Assembly (NCBI GenBank): GCA_022511485.1 | Contig: JAFLUJ010000298.1 | Coordinates: forward strand, 1 to 8,274 | Reading direction: 5' to 3' | DNA length: 8,274 nt | From: Oscillospiraceae bacterium | Lineage (GTDB): Bacteria > Bacillota > Clostridia > Oscillospirales > Ruminococcaceae | Shown here: positions 1-7,800 of the stretch, one piece after another | Numbering within the stretch: the first letter of the stretch is position 1 | Layout of the letters: each line of letters opens with the position of its first letter | Translations under genes and position numbers: made by a program | The notes under the pieces: generated by a model | What the model was told of the DNA's origin: nothing | The model's database searches: none | Seen by the model: the letters and a program-made list of their open reading frames with translations, nothing else

Positions 1-480
1 GTAGGTAAGAGCGAGACCGCGGTTGAGCTTATCAAGCGGGGACACCGTCTTGTTGCTGACGATGCAGTGGAGATCAGACGAGTTTCCAACATCAGTCTTG
101 TAGGCTCGTCACCGGAGAATATACGTCATTTTCTGGAAATTCGCGGCATAGGTATTATCAATGCCCGCAGATTGTTCGGTATGGGCGCTATCAAGGTAAC
201 GGAGAAGATCGACATGATCGTCGAGCTTGAACCCTGGGACAGCGAAAAGGTTTATGACAGAATGGGCGTTGACAGTGAGTACACATCAATTCTTGGCGTA
301 AAAGTTCCCTGCGCTACAATACCTGTAAGACCGGGTCGAAATCTGGCTGTAATTCTCGAAGTCGCAGCTATGAACAACCGTCAGAAGAAAATGGGTTACA
401 ATGCCGGACAGGAGCTTCTTGACAATCTGGGTCTTGATATGGATCACAAGGAAACCATTAAAAAATGGGATATTTATTGA
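1..480 (+). CDS. hprK: HPr kinase/phosphorylase, C-terminal part (5' truncated by window)
   Basis: This bifunctional cytoplasmic enzyme phosphorylates Ser46 of the phosphocarrier HPr and removes the phosphate again, setting carbon catabolite repression in Firmicutes. The frame is open from base 1, and 159 residues are visible before the TGA. The first visible residues, VGKSETAVELIKRGH, are the end of the Walker A loop. They are followed by the acidic pair in LVADDAV (visible residues 20-21), which is involved in metal binding and catalysis. The family signature EIRGIGIINARRLFGMGAI lies at about 46-64, and the conserved RPGRNLAVILEVAAMN segment is near the C-terminus. The family is usually about 305-320 residues, so roughly 150 N-terminal residues are missing to the left. 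Apparent GTG or ATG starts inside the window are internal, since the Walker motif lies upstream of them. The phosphatase gene follows after 15 bases, suggesting one operon. Confidence 0.97.
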   Translation, partial: VGKSETAVELIKRGHRLVADDAVEIRRVSNISLVGSSPENIRHFLEIRGIGIINARRLFGMGAIKVTEKIDMIVELEPWDSEKVYDRMGVDSEYTSILGVKVPCATIPVRPGRNLAVILEVAAMNNRQKKMGYNAGQELLDNLGLDMDHKETIKKWDIY

Positions 481-481
481 T

Positions 482-488
482 GGGAGGG
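482..488 (+). promoter_or_regulatory. Ribosome binding site for the TTG-started PHP gene
   Basis: GGGAGGG lies directly after the hprK stop and 7 bases before TTG at 496. It supports TTG as the start, because the only in-frame codons between the hprK stop and this TTG are not usual start codons. Confidence 0.75.
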
Positions 489-495
489 ACGGGTC

Positions 496-1239
496 TTGCA
501 AATTATTGCGGATACACATACCCATACTGTCGCTTCCACCCACGCCTATTCTACGGTGCTGGAAATGGCTCAGTATGCGCAAAAGGCAGGCATGACTGCT
601 CTTGCTATAACAGACCACACTCCCGCGTCGGTTGACGGACCTCATGTGTGGCATTTCCATAATCTGAAAAAAGCTCTCCCCAGAGAGCTTTTTGGCGTAA
701 AGATGATATTCGGAGCGGAGTCAAGTATTATCGACTATGACGGAACGATAGATTTTCCGGAGGAGGAGTGCCGGGCTCTGGACTGGATAATCGCTTCTAT
801 CCACAGGAGTCATCTTAAAAGATCCTCAAAGGAGGACATAACACGTCTTTATCTGGGAGTAGCGGAAAATCCCTATGTGGACGTTATCGGTCACTGCGCT
901 ACGGTGGGATACGAGTTTGACTACGAAAAGTGCCTGAAAAAATTCAAGGAATGTGAAAAGCTGGTGGAGATAAACGAAAGCTCCATTATGTGGAAAAATA
1001 CTTCTGAAAATTATAAAGAGGTCATACGGATATGCAAGAAATACGAGATACCGGTCGTTGTCAATTCGGACGCTCATTTCTGTACTCTGGTGGGACAGTT
1101 CAATATTTCACTTTCCATGCTGAAGGAGCAGGATTTCCCGGAAGATTTGATCGTAAATGCTGACTGGGACAGATTAAAGGAATATATTACTGCCAAAAGA
1201 GGCAATATTTTTCTTGCCGATGACATAAAATGTGTATAG
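496..1239 (+). CDS. PHP-domain metal-dependent phosphatase, YcdX-like
   Basis: This is a 247-residue protein of the polymerase and histidinol phosphatase (PHP) superfamily, a trimetal phosphoesterase fold. All nine ligand positions expected for the YcdX group are visible: H8 and H10 (THTH), H16, H41 (TDH), E75 (GAE), H103 (SIH), H133 (IGH), and D192 and H194 (SDAH). The protein is therefore probably an active, cytoplasmic phosphatase, but the substrate cannot be read from the sequence. True histidinol phosphatase (HisK) is less likely because no histidine genes are nearby. The start is TTG with a good ribosome binding site. The first ATG (residue 24) would delete H8, H10 and H16, so it cannot be the functional start. 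The gene sits 15 bases after hprK and 52 bases before murB. A PHP gene near hprK, murB and rapZ recurs in Clostridia, which suggests a conserved but unexplained link to wall or carbon metabolism. Confidence 0.93.
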   Translation: MQIIADTHTHTVASTHAYSTVLEMAQYAQKAGMTALAITDHTPASVDGPHVWHFHNLKKALPRELFGVKMIFGAESSIIDYDGTIDFPEEECRALDWIIASIHRSHLKRSSKEDITRLYLGVAENPYVDVIGHCATVGYEFDYEKCLKKFKECEKLVEINESSIMWKNTSENYKEVIRICKKYEIPVVVNSDAHFCTLVGQFNISLSMLKEQDFPEDLIVNADWDRLKEYITAKRGNIFLADDIKCV

Positions 1240-1263
1240 GGGATCTCTGAAAATCTCCCTATA
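1235..1263 (+). other. Imperfect hairpin over the PHP stop codon, upstream of murB
   Basis: TATAGGG (1235-1241) can pair with CCCTATA (1257-1263), and GAT (1242-1244) with ATC (1253-1255). This leaves one bulged T at 1256 and an 8-base loop. The stem covers the TAG stop. No real T-run follows (only ATTT), so it is a poor intrinsic terminator. It could be an RNA stability or partial attenuation element, or chance. Confidence 0.35.
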
Positions 1264-1291
1264 GCTATTTCGTAGGAAATGAGGAAGATTT

Positions 1292-2245
1292 ATGACGGAT
1301 CAGCAGATAAGCCGTATTGCAGAAGAAGCAGAAGCCTTGGGCTGCACAATCGAAAGGGACGCTGTACTTAAAGATCATACCACCTTTAAAATAGGCGGGA
1401 AATGTGACCTGCTGGTGAAGCTTCGCGGGGAAGAAAGCTTTTTAAAGCTGATACCTCTTGCGGAGCAGCTTGGCGTTACTTATTATATTTTCGGAAAAGG
1501 CTCTAACCTTATCGTTGATTCGGACGGGGTAGAAGGGGTAGTCTTTGTTTCCGGAAAGGATTTTTCAGAGATCACCCGGAAGGACGACACAACTTTGGTA
1601 TGTACAGCGGGAACTCCTTTGTCTCAGATATGCAATGCTGCTCTTGAATATGGTCTTAGCGGACTGGAATTTGCTTACGGTATTCCCGGAACGCTGGGGG
1701 GAGCGGTGTTTATGAATGCAGGAGCTTACGGCGGGGAAATGAAGGATGTTATTGTCTCCGTCAGAGCAATGGACAGAACAGGCAGGGTAATAGAGTATTA
1801 TCCCGACGATCTTGGTTTTTCCTACCGGCACAGCAGGTTTTCCGAAAGCGGAGAGATAGTTCTTTCTGCGGAAATACGTCTGCAAAAGAGAGACAAAGCT
1901 GCAATAAAGGGGCAGATGGACGAGCTTATGGAGAAGCGCCGTTCCAAGCAGCCGTTAGAGTATCCAAGTGCGGGAAGTACCTTTAAGCGTCCGGAGGGAA
2001 GCTATGCCTCCCTGCTTATAGAGCAGTGCGGTCTGAAAGGCATTCATGTGGGAGACGCAGAGGTAAGCGTCAAGCACAGCGGATTTATCATCAACAGGGG
2101 AAACGCCGACTTCTCACAGCTTATGGAGCTTATTGAAATAGTCAAAAAAACCGTCAAAGAAAAAACAGGGCATGCGCTTGAATGTGAGCCTCTTATCATT
2201 TCCGACAAGGAAGAATACAGAGCAGAGAGGAAGGGTACAGAATGA
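1292..2245 (+). CDS. murB: UDP-N-acetylenolpyruvoylglucosamine reductase
   Basis: This cytoplasmic FAD enzyme reduces UDP-GlcNAc-enolpyruvate with NADPH to UDP-MurNAc, the second committed step of peptidoglycan precursor synthesis. The 317-residue length is normal for the short (type II) MurB form of Firmicutes. Visible features in order are: TTFKIGG at 30-36 at the start of the FAD domain; the FAD pyrophosphate loop GKGSNLIV at 68-75; the GIPGTLGGAVFMNAGAYG segment at 130-147; YRHS at 178-181 with catalytic Arg179; AGSTFKRP at 227-234, where Ser229 is the expected proton donor; and ECEP near 297-300, carrying the conserved C-terminal Glu (probably E299). The residues around the last site diverge a little from the common EVRxIG form. 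The start has a GAGGAAG ribosome binding site at 1281-1287. The stop overlaps the rapZ start as ATGA, which suggests translational coupling. Confidence 0.97.
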   Translation: MTDQQISRIAEEAEALGCTIERDAVLKDHTTFKIGGKCDLLVKLRGEESFLKLIPLAEQLGVTYYIFGKGSNLIVDSDGVEGVVFVSGKDFSEITRKDDTTLVCTAGTPLSQICNAALEYGLSGLEFAYGIPGTLGGAVFMNAGAYGGEMKDVIVSVRAMDRTGRVIEYYPDDLGFSYRHSRFSESGEIVLSAEIRLQKRDKAAIKGQMDELMEKRRSKQPLEYPSAGSTFKRPEGSYASLLIEQCGLKGIHVGDAEVSVKHSGFIINRGNADFSQLMELIEIVKKTVKEKTGHALECEPLIISDKEEYRAERKGTE

Positions 2246-3102
2246 AATTTTTGATAGTAACAGGAATGTCCGGTTCAGGAAAATCCGGAGCTGTAAATAT
2301 TTTGGAAGATATAGGATATTACTGCATAGATAATATCCCTCCTCAGCTTATCCCCAAGTTTGCGGAGATATGTGTAAACAACGGGCAGATGAAAAAGGTC
2401 GCAATTGTCACCGATATCCGTGGCGGAGAGCTTTTTCTGGAGCTTGACGAGGGTCTTAACTACCTTAAAAGCAATGACATGGATACCTCCATACTTTTCC
2501 TTGACGCAAGTGATGACGTACTTATCAAGCGGTACAAGGAGACCCGCCGCAAGCATCCTCTGGATGAACAGAGCCACGGCAGTCTGCAAAATGCCATAGA
2601 CAGCGAGCGAAAGATACTTGCTTCCGTAAGGGAGTATGCGGATTATTACATTGACACCTCCGAGCTTTCCATGGGACAGCTTAAAGAGACGGTCTACTCG
2701 CTTTTCCTTGACAATCCCAATGAATCCATGGTGGTAAAGGTAATGTCCTTCGGATATAAGTATGGAGTTTCCAGAGAGGCAGACCTTGTGTTTGACGTCC
2801 GCTGTCTGCCGAATCCTTTCTACATCCCGGAGCTTAAGCATCACACCGGTACAGAAAGCTGTGTAAGCGATTTTGTTATGAAATATGAGCAGTCAAAGAC
2901 CCTGCTTTCAAAGCTTGAAGATATGCTGGATTTCCTTATCCCTCTTTATATCCATGAGGGTAAAAGTCAGCTTGTTATAGCTTTCGGCTGCACAGGGGGA
3001 AAGCACAGGAGCGTTACCTTTGCAGAAGCTATCTATAAATATCTTGACCACAAGAAAATGAAGTGCCGCATAAGTCACAGGGATATAAACAAGGATCGAT
3101 AA
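2242..3102 (+). CDS. rapZ: RapZ/YvcJ family nucleotide-binding regulator
   Basis: This is a P-loop ATP/GTP-binding protein of 286 residues, the usual family length. The N-terminal kinase-like domain has Walker A GMSGSGKS (8-15), followed by the family's DIGYYCIDNIPP (23-34) and TDIRGG (57-62). The C-terminal domain has FGYKYG (170-175), DVRCLPNPFY (185-194) and the diagnostic GCTGGKHRSV (249-258), ending in a basic tail with SHRD. In E. coli, RapZ binds the small RNA GlmZ and controls GlmS, hence amino-sugar supply. In Bacillus, YvcJ hydrolyses nucleotides and affects competence. No GlmZ system is known in Firmicutes, so the role here is inferred only as nucleotide-dependent regulation, plausibly of envelope precursors. 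The 4-base overlap with murB supports this. An AGGAAGGG ribosome binding site lies inside the end of murB. The usual next gene, yvcK, is absent. Confidence 0.96.
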   Translation: MKFLIVTGMSGSGKSGAVNILEDIGYYCIDNIPPQLIPKFAEICVNNGQMKKVAIVTDIRGGELFLELDEGLNYLKSNDMDTSILFLDASDDVLIKRYKETRRKHPLDEQSHGSLQNAIDSERKILASVREYADYYIDTSELSMGQLKETVYSLFLDNPNESMVVKVMSFGYKYGVSREADLVFDVRCLPNPFYIPELKHHTGTESCVSDFVMKYEQSKTLLSKLEDMLDFLIPLYIHEGKSQLVIAFGCTGGKHRSVTFAEAIYKYLDHKKMKCRISHRDINKDR

Positions 3103-3119
3103 AACCGGGGTGATGTTCA

Positions 3120-3761
3120 ATGACAGTTAAAAGGACTTTCCTCAATATCGGGATAATACTGACAATGATCGCCTTAGCTATGCTTGTATCTCAGATATAT
3201 GAAAATTTTTGTATGGTTGAAGCAGAGGGAACGGTCAAAATTATAAATGTAATGAATGACGTCGAAAAAGCTGATTACCGTATTGTTTATGAAAATGGCA
3301 GAGGTATCTGGCGATTTCCTGTTGAGCAAATGTCCGGGTATGATTTTTCAGGATATGATTTCAGAAATACGCTGTCTGTCGGTGATAAAGTTATCATTTA
3401 CTGTGACAAAAGAACCGGGGAGCCGATAATGAGTCTGAGCGATAAGCGGCATTATGTCGAGATAGCTTTATTTGGCGTGCCGGGAATTATTCTGGTAGTT
3501 CTGGGATTTTCCGCAATTAAGGGATACTATAGCGAGTTCTTTTGCAAATTTCCGATACAATTCTTTTTCAGTGTTATTACATGGGCTTTTCTTATTTATA
3601 TATGGGTTGATTCCAGGGGATTTGCCAATAGTTGGAACGGTTTAATAATTTATCCCATTATACTGGTAAATGCAGTTTTAAATGCGTTAATATGGACTAT
3701 AACATGGGTTGTATGCATGGCAAAGCGTCAGAAATCTGAAATAATCTCTCATATGGAGTGA
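3120..3761 (+). CDS. DUF3592-like membrane protein of unknown function
   Basis: I do not recognise a characterised family for this 213-residue protein. It has a hydrophobic N-terminal segment at about 7-26, a soluble region at 30-110, and then hydrophobic segments near 113-133, 145-163 and 174-199, ending in a basic tail (AKRQK). The soluble part, with AEGTVKII, a following YRIVYENG strand pattern, and SVGDKVIIYCDKRTGEPI (86-103), resembles DUF3592 proteins. In that family a small beta domain between membrane helices ends in a GdxVxVyydP-like strand. By the positive-inside rule the soluble domain probably faces outside. The ATG is preceded by GGGGTGA (3107-3113) at 6 bases, and the stop is 4 bases before whiA, so the gene is in the operon. 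Its GC is about 37% (239 of 640 bases counted), clearly below its neighbours, which hints at transfer or relaxed selection. Confidence 0.87.
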   Translation: MTVKRTFLNIGIILTMIALAMLVSQIYENFCMVEAEGTVKIINVMNDVEKADYRIVYENGRGIWRFPVEQMSGYDFSGYDFRNTLSVGDKVIIYCDKRTGEPIMSLSDKRHYVEIALFGVPGIILVVLGFSAIKGYYSEFFCKFPIQFFFSVITWAFLIYIWVDSRGFANSWNGLIIYPIILVNAVLNALIWTITWVVCMAKRQKSEIISHME

Positions 3762-3765
3762 TGAT

Positions 3766-4683
3766 ATGTCATTTTCTCACGATGTTAAAAAAGAGCTTTG
3801 CTCGGCGATAACGGATAAAGACAGAAAATACTGCTGTCTTTACGGTATGCTGCTGTTTTGCAGAAGCTTTTCCCCCGAATCTATAGTATTCCAGACGGAG
3901 AATGAGCAGGTTTCCGATCTTTTTTGCAGGCTCATTGACGATGTTATAGGCGGCTCCGGGATAATTGAAATATCAAGAACCGAAAAGAAAAACGGAGGAG
4001 CACTCTATTCCCTCAGTGTACCCTCAGAGCATTATCGTGAGGAGATAATTTACAGATACAGAATATCCAGCAGGACGCTTATACACCGTATCCAGAACGA
4101 TATTATTGACAACAACAGTGTTTATGCTTTCATTGCAGGAGCGTTTCTTTCCTGCGGAAGCATTACCGAGCCAATGAAAGAGTACCATCTTGAATTTGCC
4201 GTACCGTTTCCGGAGCTTGCAGAAGATCTTATGAAGCTGCTTTTCTCTGTGGGGGTGACTTCCAAATACGCCGAGAGAAAAAACACCTATGTGATTTACC
4301 TAAAGGACAGCGAGGCTATCGAAGATCTGCTTACTCTTATGGGAGCTACAATGAGCAGCATCGAGCTTATGAACGTAAAGATATTCAAGGACGTCCGGAA
4401 CAAGGCAAACCGCATTGCAAACTGTGATGCAGCCAATATTGAACGCACTTTGCGGGCTTCCGAAAAGCAGATAGCGGATATTGAATATATTATGGAGACG
4501 GAAGGTCTGGACAGCCTTACGCCGGAGCTTCGTAACATGGCGGAGGTGCGGCTTGAAAATCCGGATGTTTCCCTGAAAGAGCTGGGCGAAATGCTTGACA
4601 AGCCTGTGGGACGCTCCGGAGCTAATCACAGGCTGAAAAAGCTGTCGGAGATCGCAGAGCAGATCAGGGCGCAGCGAAACTAA
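3766..4683 (+). CDS. whiA: DNA-binding protein WhiA (sporulation/division regulator)
   Basis: WhiA is a bacterial regulator with an N-terminal LAGLIDADG-homing-endonuclease-like fold that lacks nuclease activity and a C-terminal helix-turn-helix. In Streptomyces it activates sporulation septation genes with WhiB. In Bacillus (YvcL) it affects cell division and chromosome segregation. This copy has 305 residues, close to the family norm. Visible are the typical N-terminus SFSHDVKKEL (2-11), AGAFLSCGSI with PMKEYHLEF (124-144), the highly conserved NVKIF to NRIANCDAAN linker (203-224), and the helix-turn-helix with LKELGEMLDKPVGRSGANHRL (270-290). GGAG at 3755-3758 is the ribosome binding site and lies inside the preceding gene. 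Cysteines are frequent in the N-terminal third (C12, C23, C24, C32, C54), but I see no clear metal-binding spacing. Placement after rapZ is the classic yvcJ-yvcL order, with yvcK missing. Confidence 0.96.
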   Translation: MSFSHDVKKELCSAITDKDRKYCCLYGMLLFCRSFSPESIVFQTENEQVSDLFCRLIDDVIGGSGIIEISRTEKKNGGALYSLSVPSEHYREEIIYRYRISSRTLIHRIQNDIIDNNSVYAFIAGAFLSCGSITEPMKEYHLEFAVPFPELAEDLMKLLFSVGVTSKYAERKNTYVIYLKDSEAIEDLLTLMGATMSSIELMNVKIFKDVRNKANRIANCDAANIERTLRASEKQIADIEYIMETEGLDSLTPELRNMAEVRLENPDVSLKELGEMLDKPVGRSGANHRLKKLSEIAEQIRAQRN

Positions 4684-4813
4684 AGTTGGTTTTTCCGTCC
4701 ATAGTAGGATCAATTCCGTCGGTCGATGCGCCGTTCAAAGGTGATTCTGTCTGTTTTTTGTCATGGGAAATTTTAAGCTGGTAAATATTTTTGCCGGGTG
4801 AAAGGATATTTTT
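4684..4813 (+). other. Longest intergenic gap in the window, between whiA and dnaE
   Basis: This 130-base gap follows the whiA TAA and contains no open frame with a credible start and ribosome binding site. I see no strong hairpin followed by T residues, so no terminator for the upstream operon is evident. It holds a repeated 7-mer TTCCGTC (4693-4699 and 4714-4720), a T-rich stretch around 4753-4759, a promoter-like sequence (listed separately) and the dnaE ribosome binding site AAAGGA (4801-4806). Confidence 0.6.
4758..4787 (+). promoter_or_regulatory. Candidate sigma-A type promoter for dnaE (weak)
   Basis: TTGTCA at 4758-4763 matches the -35 consensus at 5 of 6 positions. After an 18-base spacer, TAAATA at 4782-4787 matches the -10 consensus at only 3 of 6. 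It is preceded by TG plus one base (4779-4781), as in extended -10 promoters. The position would give a short leader before the dnaE ATG. The match could be chance in a T- and A-rich stretch. Confidence 0.3.
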
Positions 4814-7800
4814 ATGAGCTTCGTTCATTTGCATCTTCATAGTGAATACAGTCTTCTGGACGGCGCCTGCCGCATAAAGCAGCTTGTTTCCCGTGCAAAG
4901 GAGCTGGGACAGTCCGCTGTTGCTGTTACCGATCACGGAAATATGTATGCCGCTGTGGAGTTCTACAATGAAGCTGTCTCACAGGGGATAAAGCCAATTA
5001 TCGGCTGCGAGGTCTATGTTGCCCCAAGGACAAGGTTTGACAAAATTCACGGTCAGGACAACAAGCCCTATCACCTGGTGCTGATGTGCAAAAATAACGA
5101 GGGCTATCAGAATCTTATAAAGCTGGTTTCCTACGGATATACCGAGGGCTTTTACAGCAAGCCCAGAGTGGACATAGAGCTTCTGGAAAAATACCATGAG
5201 GGTATAATTGCTCTTTCAGGCTGTCTTGCCGGGGAAATTCCCAGAAAGCTTGTGAACGGTGAGTATGAAAACGCCAAAAGCATCGCTCTCAGATACCTTG
5301 AAATATTCGGTGAGGGAAACTACTATCTGGAAATACAAAACCATGGTATCCCCGATGAGGAAAGGATACTCCCGCTGCTGTACAGGATCTCCGCAGAGAC
5401 AGGGATACCTCTTGCAGCAACAAACGACGCTCACTATGTTCTGAAAGAGGACGCGGAGGTACAGAGGGTGCTTATTGCGATCCAGACAAACACCGTTCTG
5501 GGAGAACCTAACCCTCTTAATTTTCCCACAGATGAGTTCTATATAAAGTCCGAAGAAGAAATGATGTCGCTTTTTGCTAATGTCCCTCATGCAGTGGAGA
5601 ACACGGCGAAGATAGCGGATATGTGCAATGTTACCTTTGAGTTCGGAAAAACAAAGCTTCCCAAATTTACTGCGGAGGGGGTCACTGACAATACAGAGTA
5701 CTTCCGTCAGCTTTGCTATGAGGGAATGAAAAAACGCTATGGGGAAAGTCCTGATAAAACAGTTACGGAGCGCATGGAATACGAGCTGAGTGTAATTACC
5801 AGGATGGGGTATGTGGACTACTTTCTCATTGTATGGGACTTTATCAGATACGCAAGGGAAAACAGTATTCCGGTAGGTCCGGGGCGAGGCTCGGGAGCGG
5901 GAAGTATTGCAGCGTACTGTATAGGAATTACCGGTATTGATCCCATGAAATATAATCTGATCTTTGAAAGATTCCTTAATCCTGACCGTATTTCCATGCC
6001 CGACTTTGACATTGATTTCTGTTACGAGGGAAGACCCCGGGTAATAGATTACGTTGTAAGGAAATACGGCTCTGACCGTGTTGCACAGATCATAACCTTT
6101 GGTACGATGGCTGCAAAGGGAGCGGTCCGTGATGTGGGACGGGTCATGGGACTTCCTTATCAGGCGGCGGACAAGGTCTCCAAGCTCATACCATTCGGAC
6201 TTCATGTTACCCTTGACGGCGCTCTTAAAGAAAATGACGAGCTTGCTTCTTTATATAACAGTGATCCCTCGGTAAAGCGGCTTATTGACACTGCCCGGAA
6301 GATCGAAGGTATGCCTCGCCATGCTTCGACCCATGCTGCAGGAGTTGTGATCTCCGACGCTCCGGTAAGCAGTTATGTCCCGGTCCAGCTTAACGGGGAT
6401 TCTGTGGTAACACAGTACACGATGACGATACTTGAAAGTCTCGGACTGCTTAAAATGGACTTTCTGGGACTTCGCAACCTTACGGTAATACGGGATGCTT
6501 CCGATTTTATAAGGGAATCTGAACCTGATTTTGATATTGAAAGGATACCTCTTGACGATTCCGGGGTGTTTGAAATGATCTCCCAGGGAAAAACAGGGGG
6601 AGTGTTCCAGCTTGAAAGCGCAGGCATGAGGCAGACACTTATGCGGCTTTGTCCCGAATCCATAGAGGATATTATCGCGGTGATCTCATTGTATCGTCCC
6701 GGTCCTATGAACAGTATACCGACCTATATTGAGTGCAGGCATGACCCGTCCAAGGTCACATACAAGCATCCCATACTGAAAGACATTCTTGACGTGACCT
6801 ACGGCTGTATCGTCTATCAGGAGCAGGTAATGGAGGTCTGCCGCAAAATGGCAGGATACTCCTATGGTCAGGCAGACCTTGTTCGCAGAGCGATGGCAAA
6901 GAAAAAGCATGATGTCATGCTTAAAGAACGGAGCGCATTTGTCGAGGGTGCTCAGAAAAACGGAGTTCCTAAGGAAATTGCGGACGATATTTTTGACGAA
7001 ATGGTAAGCTTTGCATCATACGCTTTCAATAAATCCCATGCGGCGGCGTATGCCTATGTGGCTTATCAAACCGCCTATCTGAAATGTCATTATTTCAAGC
7101 AGTACATGGCTGCGCTTATGACAAGCTGTCTTGACAGCACAGGAAAGCTTCTGGAATATATGACGGAGTGTTCAAAGAACGGGGTAAAGATATTGAATCC
7201 GGACATAAACGAAAGCGATGCCGGATTTGTTCCCTCTGAGCAGGGGATACGCTTTGCTCTGGCAGCGGTGAAAAATCTGGGATACAGCTCTATCCGGGAC
7301 ATCGTGGCAGAGCGGGAGGAAAACGGAAGCTTCAAGTCGTTGGAGGATTTCTGCAAGCGTGTCAGCGGCAGGGAAATAAACCGCAGGGCTGCTGAGAGTC
7401 TTATCAAATGCGGAGCTCTTGACGGCTTCGGACTGAACCGCCGGGAGCTGACTGAGAATTACGATCGTATTTTCAGCAATGCCCAGGCGTTCTCCATGAA
7501 AAATATGGAAGGACAGATAAACTTTTTTGAAATGTCCGATGATGACAGCAGCAGTCAGTCGGAGGTGGAGCATTTTCCGGAATACTCTCTTTCCGAAAAG
7601 CTGGAGATGGAAAAAGAGGTAATTGGGATGTATCTTTCGGGGCATCCATTGGAAAGCTATTCGCTTTACAGCGAGCTGTGCAGGATGACGCCTATCTCTC
7701 TGCTTTACGATGAGTCTTCCGGTATCAGGGACGGTGCGGAGATCTCGGTATTATGTCTCTTGCAGGAGATAAAGCCTCATACCCAGAAAAACGGTTCAAG

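Noticed and set aside
1191..1218. Two competing short hairpins (TGCC/GGCA and GGCAA/TTGCC) with a T-run between, resembling an attenuator
   Set aside because: The stems are only 4-5 bp and lie inside the last codons of the phosphatase gene. Chance is the simpler explanation.
2275..2844. A minus-strand open frame of 189 codons opposite rapZ
   Set aside because: It overlaps conserved RapZ motifs on the other strand, shows no family motif and has no gene-like context.
3113..3130. A tiny open frame at ATG 3113 just upstream of the membrane gene
   Set aside because: It ends after five codons, and its start overlaps the ribosome binding site of the ATG at 3120. The 3120 frame continues for 213 codons with membrane helices.
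3766..4683. WhiA read as a homing endonuclease (mobile element)
   Set aside because: The LAGLIDADG-like fold is a normal part of WhiA. The C-terminal helix-turn-helix and the NCDAAN linker identify WhiA, with no intron or intein context.
5216..6205. A long minus-strand open frame (329 codons) opposite dnaE
   Set aside because: It lies wholly inside the unmistakable DnaE coding region. Its translation is rich in Cys, Arg and His with no recognisable motif, typical of a shadow frame.
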